Positions 46,995 through 58,955 are shown, counted from the stretch's first letter. The stretch is DNA of 64,000 nt from Zychaea mexicana (GCF_025766255.1 NW_026516665.1:62001-126000); one strand, 5' to 3'. Notes: generated from the letters alone by a model not told the origin. Made by a program: numbers and translations.

Positions 46995-48494
46995 TTACTG
47001 GTGTGTATAAGTAAAAAAAGAAGAAGAAAGAATTATCAATGAAGACATTTGGAAAAGATGCTCCCTTTTAAAATAATCTAACTCAAAGAATAACTATTGC
47101 TCATGGCTTACATAAGATGTAAATTTTTTACCCCAACTTTCTCTTTGATCATATGTATTATATGTCACTTTCAGTTCTCGAGTCGTTTCATAAACTCATC
47201 GCATATAATCAAATAGGCTGCCACTGCAATGCAATGGTTTGTTATTTTTTTTATGCATCTTTTTAGGAGGTAGGACCAAAATTAGATCAGAAACCTTAAT
47301 ATCATTAAAAGTTGTTTGTCTGACGTCGACTTTACGATAATACTGATTCAGTATATTCGTCAAATTACTCGATAACAGAGGTATGCGATATAATTGCTAT
47401 GATATTGTGTTAAATACTTATAGCTTTCAATTTTAACTAACCCAAGGTTAAAATAGCAGTAACACAGCGATTTAGGATCATAAGCTATGGTACCCCACCA
47501 TGTTGGCCACGCCTGTTCTCTGTAGAAATGATCAATTGGTGATCTTATGTTTTTGAAAGTTATATTTCTCCACTATACTAAAATGACTTATCATACCTCA
47601 TAGCTTTTGAGTTATGCTGTACGGCTCAACTACGTAATTAGATGAGTGCCAACCTATTAGCGTTCGCGCCAACTTTCAATACCACTAAAACTGTTGCTGA
47701 TGCTAGTGAGTTGGCACTCGATAAAGGTGGATTATACATGGACTTTGGGCTAATGCTATTGAAGGGTATCGCTGAAACGGTTGATGTTGCTGAGGGTGAC
47801 ATTAGTAACGTGATTGACATTAACGGGATCCATAACAACTCTGAGCTAATATAATCCAAGACTGAACATTGACTCCTTGAAAAAATGCAAACAGAAGAAA
47901 GAAAACGACATCTAGGCAAGGTGCATTTACGTACTACACATTCATTGTAGCTTACACTTGTTAGGGGTAAAATGATCGGCAGCTACACTTTTGTTTAAAC
48001 AAAACTTCAAAATTTCAAAATCTCGTTTGCTATTCTCGGACCAACAAGCTTTGACTAGCTTGCTGCATGCACATTCTTTGTCTTAAAACAAGAGTGCTAA
48101 TGGTACAGTCCAATATAGTTTATAGCGGCAAAAGTGCTCTAACTACAGTATTCTAAGAAGACCCAGTGCACTGTTTCTTTTTGACTGATGTTTACGCACC
48201 AAAAAATTAATTATCTTTTTCTGTAGGTAAACCAATGTTTTTCATGCGTCGAGTAATCGCTTTATTTTTGGAATTTTTTATTGTTATGAACGATTCCATG
48301 GCTATAAACAACAACTGTTCTAGGCATTGGCAATTTCTTGGTTTTGGGTAGTTTGCATAAGACGCTGAGTACAGTAGTTGCGGCCATTATTAACTCTTCT
48401 CGAAGACCGCTCTCATCGCAGTAGTATTTTAGTTTGCGTTAACGACAAATAATGTCTCAAAATCCTCTTCTGCTTCCCTTTCTCATATACAAAA
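46995..48494. promoter_or_regulatory. shared upstream region of acyltransferase copies 2 (-) and 3 (+)
   Basis: The two intact copies are divergent with 1.5 kb between starts. An open stretch at 47642-47854 (70 codons, with KGGLYMDFGLMLLKGIAETV) is also open on the other strand; it has protein-like composition but no family I know, so it may be a remnant. The rest is AT-rich with no distinctive element. Confidence 0.4.
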
Positions 48495-49995
48495 ATGACT
48501 GTAGAGACTTTTACTGAAACCAAAACTGTCATTGCTTCCAGCACTACTAATATACATCCAAACATAAAAAGCATTTATGCATCCTTTCCAGCAAAAGTCC
48601 CGCTTTCAGGTCTGGATTGTTTTCACTACCCATCCGAAGTTCTTATTCATTGGCTTTTCCGCTCGCCTCCTGCAGCAACCAATGCCGTTATCGACAAATT
48701 AAAGGCGACACTCGCTGAAGCACTAGAGTTTTATCCATTGTTGACGGGAACGGTGTGTGGTCATAAAAGTGGCGATCTATATATTGCCATGGACGAACAA
48801 AGCCGCTCTGGGATACCTTTTATCTTTGAGAAAAGGATTACACCGTACGATGGTGACTCAGATACAATGCAGCCACGGAAGTTTACACATCTGTTGGGTC
48901 CAGGGTCGATAACTTTTATTGTTAAAGTAGTCCAGGTATATAATGAAAAAGAAAGACTACATGTCACAGCTTCACCATTTGTCTACAGATAGTATCCGCT
49001 CAGTATGCTTATTAAACATTCAGTATTCTTGTGGTACTATTGGCATTGCATCCTCCTTGCACCATCAAGTTGCAGATCTAGCTGGCTATTTGGATTTCCA
49101 CGAGGTTTGGGCACAGCTAGCGCGTGGAGAAGACGTTGATCCGAATACGGTTCCAGTCCATTGGTTTCGAAAACCTGAACGCTTTTTTCCGCGTCCTCAC
49201 AATAAGCCATTAAGCTCTTATGGATATACAGTAAACCCTACCACAAAACCAGGCAGTCCGGCGGACCGCTTTTGGCATTCATCCGTATCCACAAAATGGG
49301 AATTCACGAAGGGCTCATTGGAAAAATTGAAGAGTGACTTATCGCCTCCTTCTGATGGCGAATGGATCTCAACTGGTGATGCGATTGTTTCACTGGCGTT
49401 CGGTGCACTGACTCGAGCCCGTGAGTTAAATGACATATCGAGGGGTCCAGAACGGTCTAGGATAGAGTCACAAACCGAAAATCTCCTCTCACTGGCCGAC
49501 ACGCGTTTTCGCGCTACTCAAGGAAAGGTAGAACGCAATCAGTACTTTGGTAACTTGAATATCGCATGCATCTCCACTGTTAGCCGCATCGACCTATTGT
49601 CTCCAACGGTGAAGGCTGCTGGCCGAGTTGCACTGTGTATTCGAAAACAACTGGATGCCAAGCTTTCTCCAGAAGCCATAGCCAACGAGCTGTTATTCTA
49701 CGAAAATCATAAAATCCTAAAACATTCTGGACGGATTCTCTCGACAGCGGATATGTTATTCAGTAACTGGTGTCGATTTGATTTGTATGGCGTAAAATTC
49801 GACTTCGGTATGGGAAAACCTTTTCAGGTCAAATGCGGTATGGATGGTCGATCTGCCCCCGGGCTCGCCTTTGCAATGCAAAATAATGAAGCTGGAGATG
49901 TTATTGCTTGGATAGGCGTAGAAAGTGGTGCAGCTGAAGATCTCAGATCTGATCCTTTACTGAACGAATATGCGACTTTGATAAAAGATAAATAA
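48495..49995 (+). CDS. HXXXD-type (BAHD-like, transferase family) acyltransferase, copy 3
   Basis: Two phase-0 exons, 48495-48935 and 49024-49995, give about 470 residues. Catalytic HHQVAD is at residues 160-165 and DFGMG at 407-411. Domain 1 includes LSGLDCFHYPSEVLIHWLF and LAEALEFYPLLTGTVC; domain 2 includes FSNWCRFDLYGVKFD-type sequence before DFGMG. The intron sits at the same place as in copy 2, immediately before the Y/F-SCGTIG stretch leading to the catalytic His. The protein looks complete, with no lost key residue except the usual fungal change of the Trp in DFGWG. The gene converges on SPT3 with 230 bp between stop codons. Substrate unknown. Confidence 0.9.
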
Positions 49996-50225
49996 TACTG
50001 TATGTAGCAGACTTATCCTCGTAAAATGTATTCATCTAAAAAAGGGACTTTGTATTCAGTCAGCATGCTTCTTGGCACTTTAGTTGGGTTTGATAGTTTA
50101 TTAAATCTTTTGTACAATGGTAGAAAAAAGCAAAGATGTATAGACAGATGATGATGGCGCAGATATGTTGCTTACGGTATGAGTGAAGAGAGTATTACTG
50201 TTGTAGTTCGTGATTTGTATTATCA

Positions 50226-51369
50226 TTATATTAGAGAGACTTTGGTACGCACAAGGCCCCCACGGAAGTTTTTGAGGGGTTGCGGCTGCTGCTGTAACCT
50301 TCGAAAGGCTTCATGGATATGTTCAGGTTGCAATGGGCTCTGCTCCGTACTTGGCAATGAAAATAGCCCACCTGTTGTTGCCCCTTCCGAGGAAGATTGA
50401 CTGGATGAAGGCTGCTGTTGCTCTGCATGATGGTGATCATCCTTCTTCTTCTTCTTACTATTCTCTTCGTGATCATCCTCCTCTTCCCGTTTTCGCTTAT
50501 TGCTCTCGTCGTGATCCTTGTTAATACTGCACATGGCGATTTCAAGTGAAGTGACTGTCAGCTTGCTGACCATCTCATACGTCAAGAATCCCAAACTGTC
50601 GACAATATCGTCATTCGGCCGTACATCCACAAAGGCATTCATGTTTGCCCACTCGCGAAACCGTTTTCCCTTTCGGTACGTAAACGATGCCTGCCGACAT
50701 TCAGAATAATGAACATATTCTTCTCGTGTCATAGCTCGTGTCACTTGGTCAGCGTCACGTAATCGTTGAATCGAGTCGTTGTATGCTTCCAATTCGTCCT
50801 CGTCCTCCTCTTCTTCGCCGTCAGGATTGGAGGACTTAACTATCACATCGGTAAACTGGTTGACGATTTCCCAGGGCAGCTTGATGATACTTCGAGATGG
50901 TTTGCCTGTGTTGGTTTCTTCCACAACATCTTCGACTTGATCGCCCGAGGCATCCTTGGCGTTTTTACGAACATCTTTCCAGCTCAAGAAAGATCGTAAT
51001 CGATTGACTTTGGCGCGATCGTGCCGCATTAAGAAGATCAGGTCTTCGGCGCTCAAGAATCGCGAGTTGCGTCGTGTTGCTTGAGCTGCTGCTTGAATCA
51101 CCTATAGTGTGCGTTTATGTTAGATTAGTTGCTTGAAAATCTAGGTTCAGAAAAGGATTAACCTACAATTTCAATGACTTGAGATCGTACAATGTCTTCG
51201 ACAAGCTGCGTTGTTTCTTGTAACGGATCAGCTACTTCACCGAAAACAAACATCATTTGTTGGATTTCGCTTTGAAACCGATATTTTGACTAAAGTTTGT
51301 TAGAAATAAGTTGACTAACTTCTCTAAAAGCTAAAAAATTGGATAAACATTTACTTTTTTTGCTTCCAT
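50226..51369 (-). CDS. SPT3: SAGA complex subunit SPT3
   Basis: Spt3 is the SAGA subunit that contacts TBP and helps deliver it to TATA promoters. Three exons, 51355-51369, 51167-51289 and 50226-51101, phase 0 throughout, give about 337 residues (yeast 337). The first coding exon has only five codons (MEAKK). The N-terminal histone fold is clear: KYRFQSEIQQMMFVFGEV, then IVRSQVIEIVIQAA, then FLSAEDLIFLMRHDRAKVNR. The middle holds LSWKDVRKNAKD and an acidic EEEEDEDE stretch. The second fold region includes FREWANMNAFVDVRPNDD and GFLTYEMVSKLTV. A Lys/Glu/His/Ser-rich stretch near residues 250-300 precedes the C-terminal FRRLQQQPQPLKNFRGG. Nothing is missing. Confidence 0.94.
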
Positions 51370-52827
51370 GGTTTGATCGTCGAGTTACAGGAAGGTGTGG
51401 AGTTCAACCTTTCCCTTCCAATTATCGGTATTTATACGCTGCATATCACCAAAAATAATAGCGGGACCTACTTGTCGGACTAAACAAACTCACCATTTAT
51501 TAAGCTGTATCAACATAGAAAATGACAGCCCTACATGGGATCACTTCTCCGTACTTTGATTTCACGCAAGTAAAACTTATCAAAGAAGGAGATCGCTGGC
51601 AAGTCCTAGTGTGTTTCAGTAAGCTTTTATCAAGATACACAGTACACATACACTCAATCTTGGTCTTAAGCGAGAAATGGTATAATAGGCAGACGATGCT
51701 GTCCACCAGATAGGCTCAGGAGTTCATCTTGCTGATTCCCGGATCAAATAGATATCGAGCTTTTTTCTGTGCTATTTAATATGCCTGAATCAAAACCTGA
51801 TGGATCCGAATAATAACAGACGCTGGAGAAGCAGTGTAAGCATTTAGACACACGATGCTAGGCGGCAGTCATTGATATCATTACTTTTATGTTTTATGAA
51901 CTTGCGCCATGACGTGTCAAAAGTAGCTGCATCTTTAAAACAGCCTGCTTATAATCTTTCTGCTTTTCTTCTTACTTCAGGTCTCGCCTTATGCTGGTTG
52001 GGCTAATCGTGTCCGGCGGATTAGTAAGATAGTAACTATAAGCAAAAGGGGACTTGAACATTGGTAGGTAAGTAGGATGGCCTGGGTGCTGGAGATGACG
52101 TGTCAGAGCTGTGCAGTATGCGCAGCCCTCTAATGACCTTCTTTTTCCCAGCTATAAGAAGTGTTTTTGTCTTGGCTGCGATTCTCTGCGCTGCTCTGGC
52201 CGGGTGTTTGGCTTTCCTGTCCCTCATCGTAGAAGTATGGGGAAGTGTAGCACGATATCGTAGATCTTCTGTGTGTGTGTGTGGTTCAACAGTTTCCTAT
52301 TACCTGTTCGTCTCTTTTGTTTCTCGGAATGGCGATAGTGCACAGACACCTCTATGCTGGTCAAGATTGATGCTCTACTGTCATCCCGCTCCACATCACT
52401 GCCGCTTCTAGAAGCCGACCTGTCAAGTAGTCCATCGGCTGTGGTCAAGATCTATCCATCCATCTCAACGGTTGCATGTGCTTTTTGCTTTGACCTTTAT
52501 AATTATTGCTTATCTCCTCCCCTTCTCTCTCCCGCTCTCTCCCTCTTGCACATCCGTATCGCCAAGTAGCCGCTGTTCCGTATCCATCTTTGGATGTTAC
52601 ATCACCCTCATGCGAACGGCATACTATCCACCCCAAGCAGCCTTCGGTTGTAAGTCCTGTCTTTACCATTTACCCCAGCCGCGGTTCAAAAGTGCGTTGG
52701 TGGTACCCGTGTAATCGAGGAATGCTTTGCGTAAGTGCTTGCTTTCTCTCTCTCAATGTGTGCGGGTGGAATTAGATGGAAAGGGCCGAGTTTCCTTTTT
52801 TGTGAGTTACCTTCTAATTTTCTATTG
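51370..52827. other. gene-poor stretch upstream of SPT3
   Basis: About 1.46 kb. The SPT3 promoter should lie at the left end. A TG run (52271-52283) and CT-rich tracts (about 52515-52550) are visible. Several overlapping short frames around 52100-52775 are hydrophobic or Ser/Pro-rich from CT bias and show no family similarity. Confidence 0.4.
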
Positions 52828-52990
52828 GTTTTTTCCAAATTATTTGTGCCAAGCAGGAATAGTTTTGCGCCAATAAAAATGATTTTTGCGTTTTCTGGGG
52901 AACAAATTTGCGTTCCTAGTCTTGCGTTCCTATTTTTGCGCGCTTTTAAATATGTATCAACTTTTATTTATGACAAAACTACAGTAGAAA
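52828..52990 (+). repeat. dispersed repeat R, copy 1
   Basis: This ~160-bp segment matches the reverse complement of about 61728-61905. Shared blocks include CCAAATTATTTGTGCCAAGC, AATAGTTTTGCGCCAATAA, TGCGTTTTCTGGGGAAC and AAATTTGCGTTCCTAGTC. It contains a direct repeat of GCGTTCCTA. Copy 2 has about 24 bp extra in the middle. No coding capacity; probably a short non-autonomous element or part of a larger one. Confidence 0.85.
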
Positions 52991-55900
52991 TGCTCGACTT
53001 TTTTTTGAGACCCGCAGCTCGTTTGCAAAGAGCGACTGTTTCCATGCATGAACTCGCTCCCCGGTTGAACCATATTTAATTACTGCTTTATGTCGTTAGC
53101 ATTCGACCACAAGCTTGACTCTTTGCTTGATCTAGTACGGTCATTGTAATACAACAGTAAGTACATTGTTTCGCATATATAGATTGGGGATTTCTTTGGA
53201 TCCAGATGCGTGCGTACATAACTGTCGGACACACAAAAGCCATTTTGATAGACTTCAAATGACAATGTAATTGGAGCTATAAAGCTGGCCATGACCACCA
53301 ACATGTTAAAGTGAATCAAATTTTCTACAGTACAGTATATAACATCAGCGTCTCATCATTGCTTATGTAATCAGTACAAACTCATCTAATGAACATGTAT
53401 TTAAAGTATATACTTTCATTAAGACGATTACGAAAACCAACAAAAAGACAGCATTATGATACGAGGATGATTCCTGGTCTTTTATTTTGTATGAAAAATA
53501 TATCGTTAGGTAATAGGACATCCCGTCAATATATAGTTGATACAAGCAATATTTGCAGACAAGCCAAAGGACTATCAAAGAAAGAAGTTAGAGCAAGCCA
53601 TACTTGGAGTATTTAGTAAAAGCAAGCAACAATTGAAACAATCACTCACCACTTCGTATTTCCAGAACAGATCGTCGCGGCCCCTACCCTACCCTCCCAT
53701 TGCTGGGAGAACCTCCACTTTCGTCTGGGCTCCAGAACCTATCATAGATGCAATTATCCCCTCGCTCGCTCTTCAGACGTTTTCTTGTGTATATTTTGCC
53801 ACTAACCGTTCTCTGTGACGCCTCCTCTTATCCGTGTACGTGACCTCACCATACTGCCCAATCCCGTATGGCTGCCTGCTACGGCGGCATGACCCTGACA
53901 GTCATCGCGTTTAGTTGTGGCCGCGCTCCACTGCATAGTCTCTACGTGTTGCCGACCCGTGCCCCGAACCTAACGTCTATGCGCGGCCGGTGGTCAGTTT
54001 ATCGAGTCATTTCCAGGACTCAGCAAGCGGTCACAGGGAGTACAGGATCAAGAGGTGGGCGCAGGTCACGATTTACTGGAGAGGTGCATGCGCAATCGAA
54101 CTTACCATGCTTTCGCTCTTCCACTCGCAAGGTAAACCAAAATTTCTTTCAGGCCTTCCGACAAAAGAGAAAAAGGTTAGGCATCGCCCAATCCGCGAAC
54201 CAATCCTGATAAATCTTAACAACTACAGCAACGAAAGCACGTAGAAAATCAAGTTATTAAGACGTAAGTACCAGAAGAATGCTACCCTAGTTGAAGAAGT
54301 ACAGAAAAAAAATAGTTACCCTGTAGTCGTCACGCATATCCGTCCGCCGCCGCTACTACTACTACACACGCAAAATCAACGACAATGATTAAAAGAAACG
54401 TTGGTGACGCATTGGAAAAAAAACAAGTTGGAGATCATTGAAATTTGAAAGGTGTTATTTTTTTTGAATGGGGGAAAAGAGAAAGATTAGAGTAGGAGGA
54501 AAAACTTACACTGCAAAGGTTCCATAGTACACCGCGTGTGTCAGAAGCAGATTCGCCGACAAGGGTTCATAAAGAAAAGCGAATTGCCAATGGAGTATGT
54601 GTTGGAAAAAAGAACTCTTTTGAAAGAGCGAGTGAGGAACTGATTGAAGTAACTCGTTCGCGCATTGCTCTACTTACATGCCCGGTTTTGTTGCCATCAC
54701 GGTTCTTGTTGAAAGAGACAAGAGTGGTGATGGAAAAAACCTTTACTTGACTGTCAAATTATTGAAACAACGACACAACCATGGCGCACTGCCTAAGCCT
54801 CTCTGCTTCGCTGCTTTTTTCTGCATGGGATATCATTAAGAGAGAAAAGAGGAGGTTTAGACATACACCGAGTATCTCCATGTCTCCCGGTTCGTGCCTC
54901 GTCTGCATTACACCCTGAGCTCCGCACCTTTTGCAGGTACCTTTTTTGTGTAGACGATGATTTATTGAAATACCGTTGTTGTCGGTATTTATAATGTCAG
55001 AAAAGAGGGTTGACAAACGCACTATGAAAAAGTACTGATTTCAATGTAATGCGGGCTGCTACACCGTCGGGCCAGAAGGTTGATCCTTGAAACACTTGAT
55101 GCCAATGGGAGTCCCATATGTGGAGTATGGTAGTGGCGATGATACATATGAACTCTGGTTTGACCGTGAGCGGGAAGGTGTTGAGAGACCTACTGTAATG
55201 TGATCACACGTCAAAGACTCATGGTCGACAAGGAAGCGCTTTGCAGGTACCGCTATACTCGCACGGATAAACTGAAGGACCGGATGTGTCATAATCACCT
55301 CCTTACAACATAGCAATCGTTGCCATCGTTACTTTACCTCACATACTGCTGCAGAACCCCCATGCGTAGCTCATATAGCTTTCTCTATGTATTTGTTATC
55401 AAAACACACCTCCCCTGGCTAGTAGTACCTCCACCTTCTTGTGCGCCCTCTGAGTGTAAACTTCAATTCACTTCTTGCACGATTAACCATCATCTCCTCG
55501 TTAGTGCATACTGATGAGTTGACAGCGAATTTGGCATTATCATAGTAGTCACTAGATCAACTTAGTACTTTGGTGCTTTTGTGTACCCATCGCTATACCT
55601 CTATTAGAGGAATCTCCTATGATATCTTTCTTCCCTGTGTATTTCGTTTGTCTACTTTTTACACTGTAAAGCGTCAATCAGTAGTATTGGTGCGTATTGT
55701 ATCTGTTGTTTCGGCCCCAATTCTACCACTGACACAATAAAACAGACGGTTATTCTGAGACAATTTAAGTCTATACTCATCAGTACTTTAAGCGTATGTG
55801 AGAGGCGTACGCATAGATTCGTTTCCAAACACTCTGTTTTTCCGCCTTACAATACAATAATGTGAATCTTGGTGTTGTCCCACTCGAACAGTCGTATGTG

Positions 55901-56469
55901 GTGTTGGCTATTCCTAAATTTCTGTTTTCACATTGGCTTTTGATACGGACACTCTCTTCTATTTTTGATCCTCATCAGGTTACACTCATCCTATAAATAT
56001 ATACTTGTGGGAGTTGTCCGCAAGGATGTTCACTTGTTATTGCTACTACAGATCAGTCGATATATCAACAGAAGAGAACCTTAAAGGGTACATGAAAAAC
56101 ATTCCTTAATGCTTTTCAAACTTTCTAGGATGTCTCTACACGGATGTGTTTATGCGCAGTAATTTCAATAAAGTATGAAAAGGCTCCTCAATAACAGTAT
56201 ACTTTAATATATATATATATATATATTATATTAAATCTTCAACTTCTTTCACCTACGTTTATCACCCTACTACTGTATCCCAACACTATGGAGCAATTGA
56301 TTGAAACTACTTACACCGAATAAAATATGCACTGTTACAATACGTATACGTCAAGTCCTATTAACTACATACTGTATAAGCACTAGCTATGGTGTGCATG
56401 CATTTCGCTAGAATACCTTCGTTGCTAGTTTTTCAAAAGAGAATACAGAGCGCAAACACATTTTTAAAT
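52991..56469. other. long gene-free stretch
   Basis: About 3.5 kb with no recognised gene. A GC-richer part at about 53830-54130 stands out from its AT-rich surroundings and has an open frame of 113 codons (53868-54209) without similarity. Minus-strand frames at 54759-55022 (with CKRCG) and 55059-55316 (85 codons) are also unassigned. An AT dinucleotide run lies at 56206-56229. No tRNA or snRNA seen. Confidence 0.4.
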
Positions 56470-56941
56470 ACATTGTGTGGTAAAACACATTATTACACTG
56501 TCCAAAGACATCATCAGATAAGATATTTGGTTAACATCAAAAGTATATACAGACAACTACCACGGCAACCAGCTAAGCATTGTAGCATAGACACAATTGT
56601 AAAGCACGGAAACACTATACTCGGATTATCCAGCTTTTTAAGCAGTAGCAGTACGATTGCGATTATATCATGAATGTGGAAGATCTTACACCTGTACAAC
56701 GAGGGGCGGCTATAAGCCGATACTGTATGGACTGACGCAATATGATGCATAGGCGTATGTCGTTAGTGATCTCTTGATATCCTTTACGATAATTTAGAAA
56801 GAGAAGGTCTGCTTATGATGCACTTAGAATGGATGTCTTGTCACAAAAAAAAAAAAAGCACCTGGCAGTGGCAGGTGGAAACGAGCGGATGGGCGATGAT
56901 AGCGGATAGTGTTATGCAAGCTAATCAATACTTATCATCAG

Positions 56942-57299
56942 CTGGTTCGGGCACCGTTTCACTGTGCCGATCCACGCCTGCCGGCTATCGCACATGCGAT
57001 GAAGACTGCTGTCTTCGCACGTCGCTTTTGCTCCCAACCCAAAACCACTCTTCTATGCATCGCCATCGTTCAAGCGATCTGGTCAGCACATTGGTTTTTC
57101 ATATTCGAAGGCCACCCTTTCATTCCGCAGGCAGTAGCTGCTCATGCCACTGCCATCTATCACCGCACATATAAATAGGTTTCTCTTTTCCGTCACTTCT
57201 CTGTTCCTCATTTTCTCATACATGTATTCACACCCAATAGTCCGTCACTCCTCTGGACACTCTGTTGGGAATAAGTTCTGCCTCCAGACCATAAAAAAA
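56942..57299 (+). mobile_element. 5'-truncated LINE (non-LTR retrotransposon) insertion, 3' end with poly(A)
   Basis: This 358-bp insertion ends in A8 and is flanked by ATACTTATCATCAG (56928-56941) and ATACTTATGATCAG (57300-57313), a 14-bp target-site duplication with one mismatch. The related sequence at 3006-3020 in copy A1 is uninterrupted, showing the empty site. The forward frame up to a stop near 57178 reads FARRFCSQPKTTLLCIAIVQ then IWSAHWFFIFEGHPFIP, which fits the extreme C-terminus of a LINE ORF2 as found in fungi; this family match is from memory and moderate. Truncation at the 5' end plus poly(A) plus duplication is the hallmark of target-primed reverse transcription. Confidence 0.8.
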
Positions 57300-57341
57300 A
57301 TACTTATGATCAGAATGATTGGGCGTGTACTAGTTTTGGTT

Positions 57342-57514
57342 AGCGCCAAGCTCAAGCCAGGGATCAAAGGGTCTCAGTACAGTGTCTACCGTCAATGTTG
57401 CTTATGTTGAATACGAGATTATTTTTGGATTTTACCGCGTCGATATTGGCCGGTGAACAATAGCTTCGGATGATAACGATATATTCGCGCAAGGTGTTGG
57501 CGAAATTACATCAC
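57342..57514. mobile_element. possible small insertion with 8-bp flanking duplication
   Basis: About 173 bp is present in repeat A2 but absent from copy A1. It is flanked by TTTTGGTT on both sides (57334-57341 and 57515-57522); copy A1 has only one related site (ATTGGGTT). An 8-bp duplication fits a hAT-type insertion, but I see no good terminal inverted repeat, so a deletion in copy A1 through a short direct repeat is an alternative. Confidence 0.4.
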
Positions 57515-57640
57515 TTTTGGTTTGGAGTAAGTATGTGCTGAATGTCGTATCCAGCTTCCTGATGGGATAATGAGCCATTGTAGAAAGTCTCGGCCGTTGT
57601 TGGATTAACCATGGTGCGATGTGGTGGCGTGGTTATTCGG

Positions 57641-58227
57641 TTTTGCAGCATGGAGAGTAGAACTTCGCCGCGGCACTCAAAGCTCTTTGCCCAGAAAGTT
57701 GTTTGACGCACTTCCATCGGTAATCTCTTTTAAACTTGACATTGTCATTTCTCTGATGCTGCTGTTGTTGCTGCTTGACTTGAGAAAGTACAATTCATTG
57801 CGAAACGTAATGTCGTAGAGCCGTCGTAAAGTGTCGTGAGCATATTGAATCTTGGTTAGTTGTCTGCTAATTTACGCGTACTTTGTGTTTTATTAGTGAT
57901 TGAGACGAGGCGATAGAGTTAATCCAACCGTTGTGGCGGTTTGCTTTGCCCAGTTGTTGTAAAAGACCGCTTGGCAACGCTTTGGACTGTACATATGAAT
58001 TATAATCCATACTAAGCACATACGTAGAGCATGTACCTTGATGTGGCTGTTACAACTGCTACCAGACCTCAGTGACGACATAATCACAGAGAAAGAGGAA
58101 GGTATGATAACAGTGCGCATCATTCTTTTAAAAGTCATTGCATCAAAGCAACCATCCTTTAGTTCGAACGCTTCTTTTCGTATACAAAAGGCGACAGTCT
58201 TTTCAGTTCGGCACGAAAGTAATGTGG
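57641..58227. other. spacer between repeats A2 and B2
   Basis: About 590 bp without a recognised gene. It replaces 1.85 kb in the A1-B1 interval (3151-5004), which carries the minisatellite. Some short similarity near the B border (GTGGCTTCT-x-x-TTATGT) may extend the repeat. Confidence 0.4.
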
Positions 58228-58955
58228 CTTCTTCTTATGTAAGCATCTTGTCACAGTACACTAATCTCTGTTGATAAAATATTTCTCACAATTTCAACCA
58301 TTCCTGGCACTTGTCTTTTACTTTTCCTCAGGGATGTGTTGCTGAAACCTATGTGCACCTTCTGGCTTGACGAGGTGCACGTACCTTCCTATTGGAAAAC
58401 AAGCGGCGACGTTGTCGGGACACGCCCTGCATGATACCGGTGGAAACCTTCGTAGGACAATAATACACGCAAATCACACACGCCTTCTTCTTGACCGCTT
58501 GACCGCTTGACCGCTTGACCATGTCTCTTCTGCACATGTTTTTTTCTTCCCTACCCTTTGCTTTCTCACATGTTTTTGAATGACGAATCACAAGTCACGT
58601 GACGTGTTTTTTTAAGACAGGGGTTTGAGTTCAAAAAATGTAAATACGCCCACATTTTTCAGGCCATTCCCTTTTTCTCTTCACTCTTTCTTTCCTTCAC
58701 TTTTCTTTTCCCTTCACTCCCTTGGATCCTCCTGGTCTTTCTCTTGGCTCTTCCCTTGGTTCTGGTCTTCCCCTCGCTCTGGCTCTTCCCTTGGTCCTGG
58801 TCTTGCCTCTGTCGGTCTTGGTCTCAGCCTTTTTCCCGTGGTCCCCCTGGCTGCCTACAACCGGTCCCTGCTTGGGCTGTCTAGTCTGGCGTTCAACGGT
58901 GTTGGTCACAACCGGTCTTCAGGCGAGATCAGAGGACGGAGAAATCCTTTTCGGT
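58228..58955 (+). repeat. dispersed repeat B, copy 2
   Basis: Collinear with 5005-5725, same orientation. The copies differ by substitutions and repeat-number changes: here CTTGACCGC is repeated in tandem (about 58494-58521), where copy 1 has a single GACAGCTTGACCG, and the 30-bp CTTGGCTCTTCCC unit of copy 1 is altered. Open frames on both strands are not conserved between copies. Confidence 0.85.
58577..58640 (+). promoter_or_regulatory. conserved E-box/CT-rich block in repeat B2
   Basis: Counterpart of 5324-5390: GAATGACGAATCACAAG, then TCACGTGA, a T-run, AGACAGGGG and TTTGAGTTCAAAAA, with only about one difference from copy 1 over some 55 bp. It is followed by TAAATACGCCCA and a CT-rich tract. 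Possible promoter of the element from which repeat B derives. Confidence 0.4.

Larger units (their letters stand above)
56470..57640 (+). repeat. dispersed repeat A, copy 2 (carries later insertions)
   Basis: Collinear with 2610-3150 in the same orientation, but interrupted by two insertions: a LINE 3' fragment (56942-57299) and a second piece (57342-57514). Outside these, blocks such as CGGCAACCAGCTAAGCA, GAATGGATGTCTTGTCAC and TTGTAGAAAGTCTCGGCC are shared. A further ~70 bp (about 56640-56710) is present here and absent in copy 1. Divergence between copies is substantial, so the duplication is old. Confidence 0.82.

Noticed and set aside
52100..52775. Hydrophobic forward frames that could look like a membrane protein
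   Set aside because: Short overlapping frames with CT-biased composition, no splice-linked continuation and no similarity.
53830..54130. GC-richer island that might be an RNA gene or transferred segment
   Set aside because: No tRNA arms, snRNA motifs or protein similarity could be read; base composition alone is not enough.
54759..55022. Minus-strand frame with CKRCGAQG, possible zinc finger
   Set aside because: Only one CxxC pair, no second pair at suitable spacing, and no similarity.
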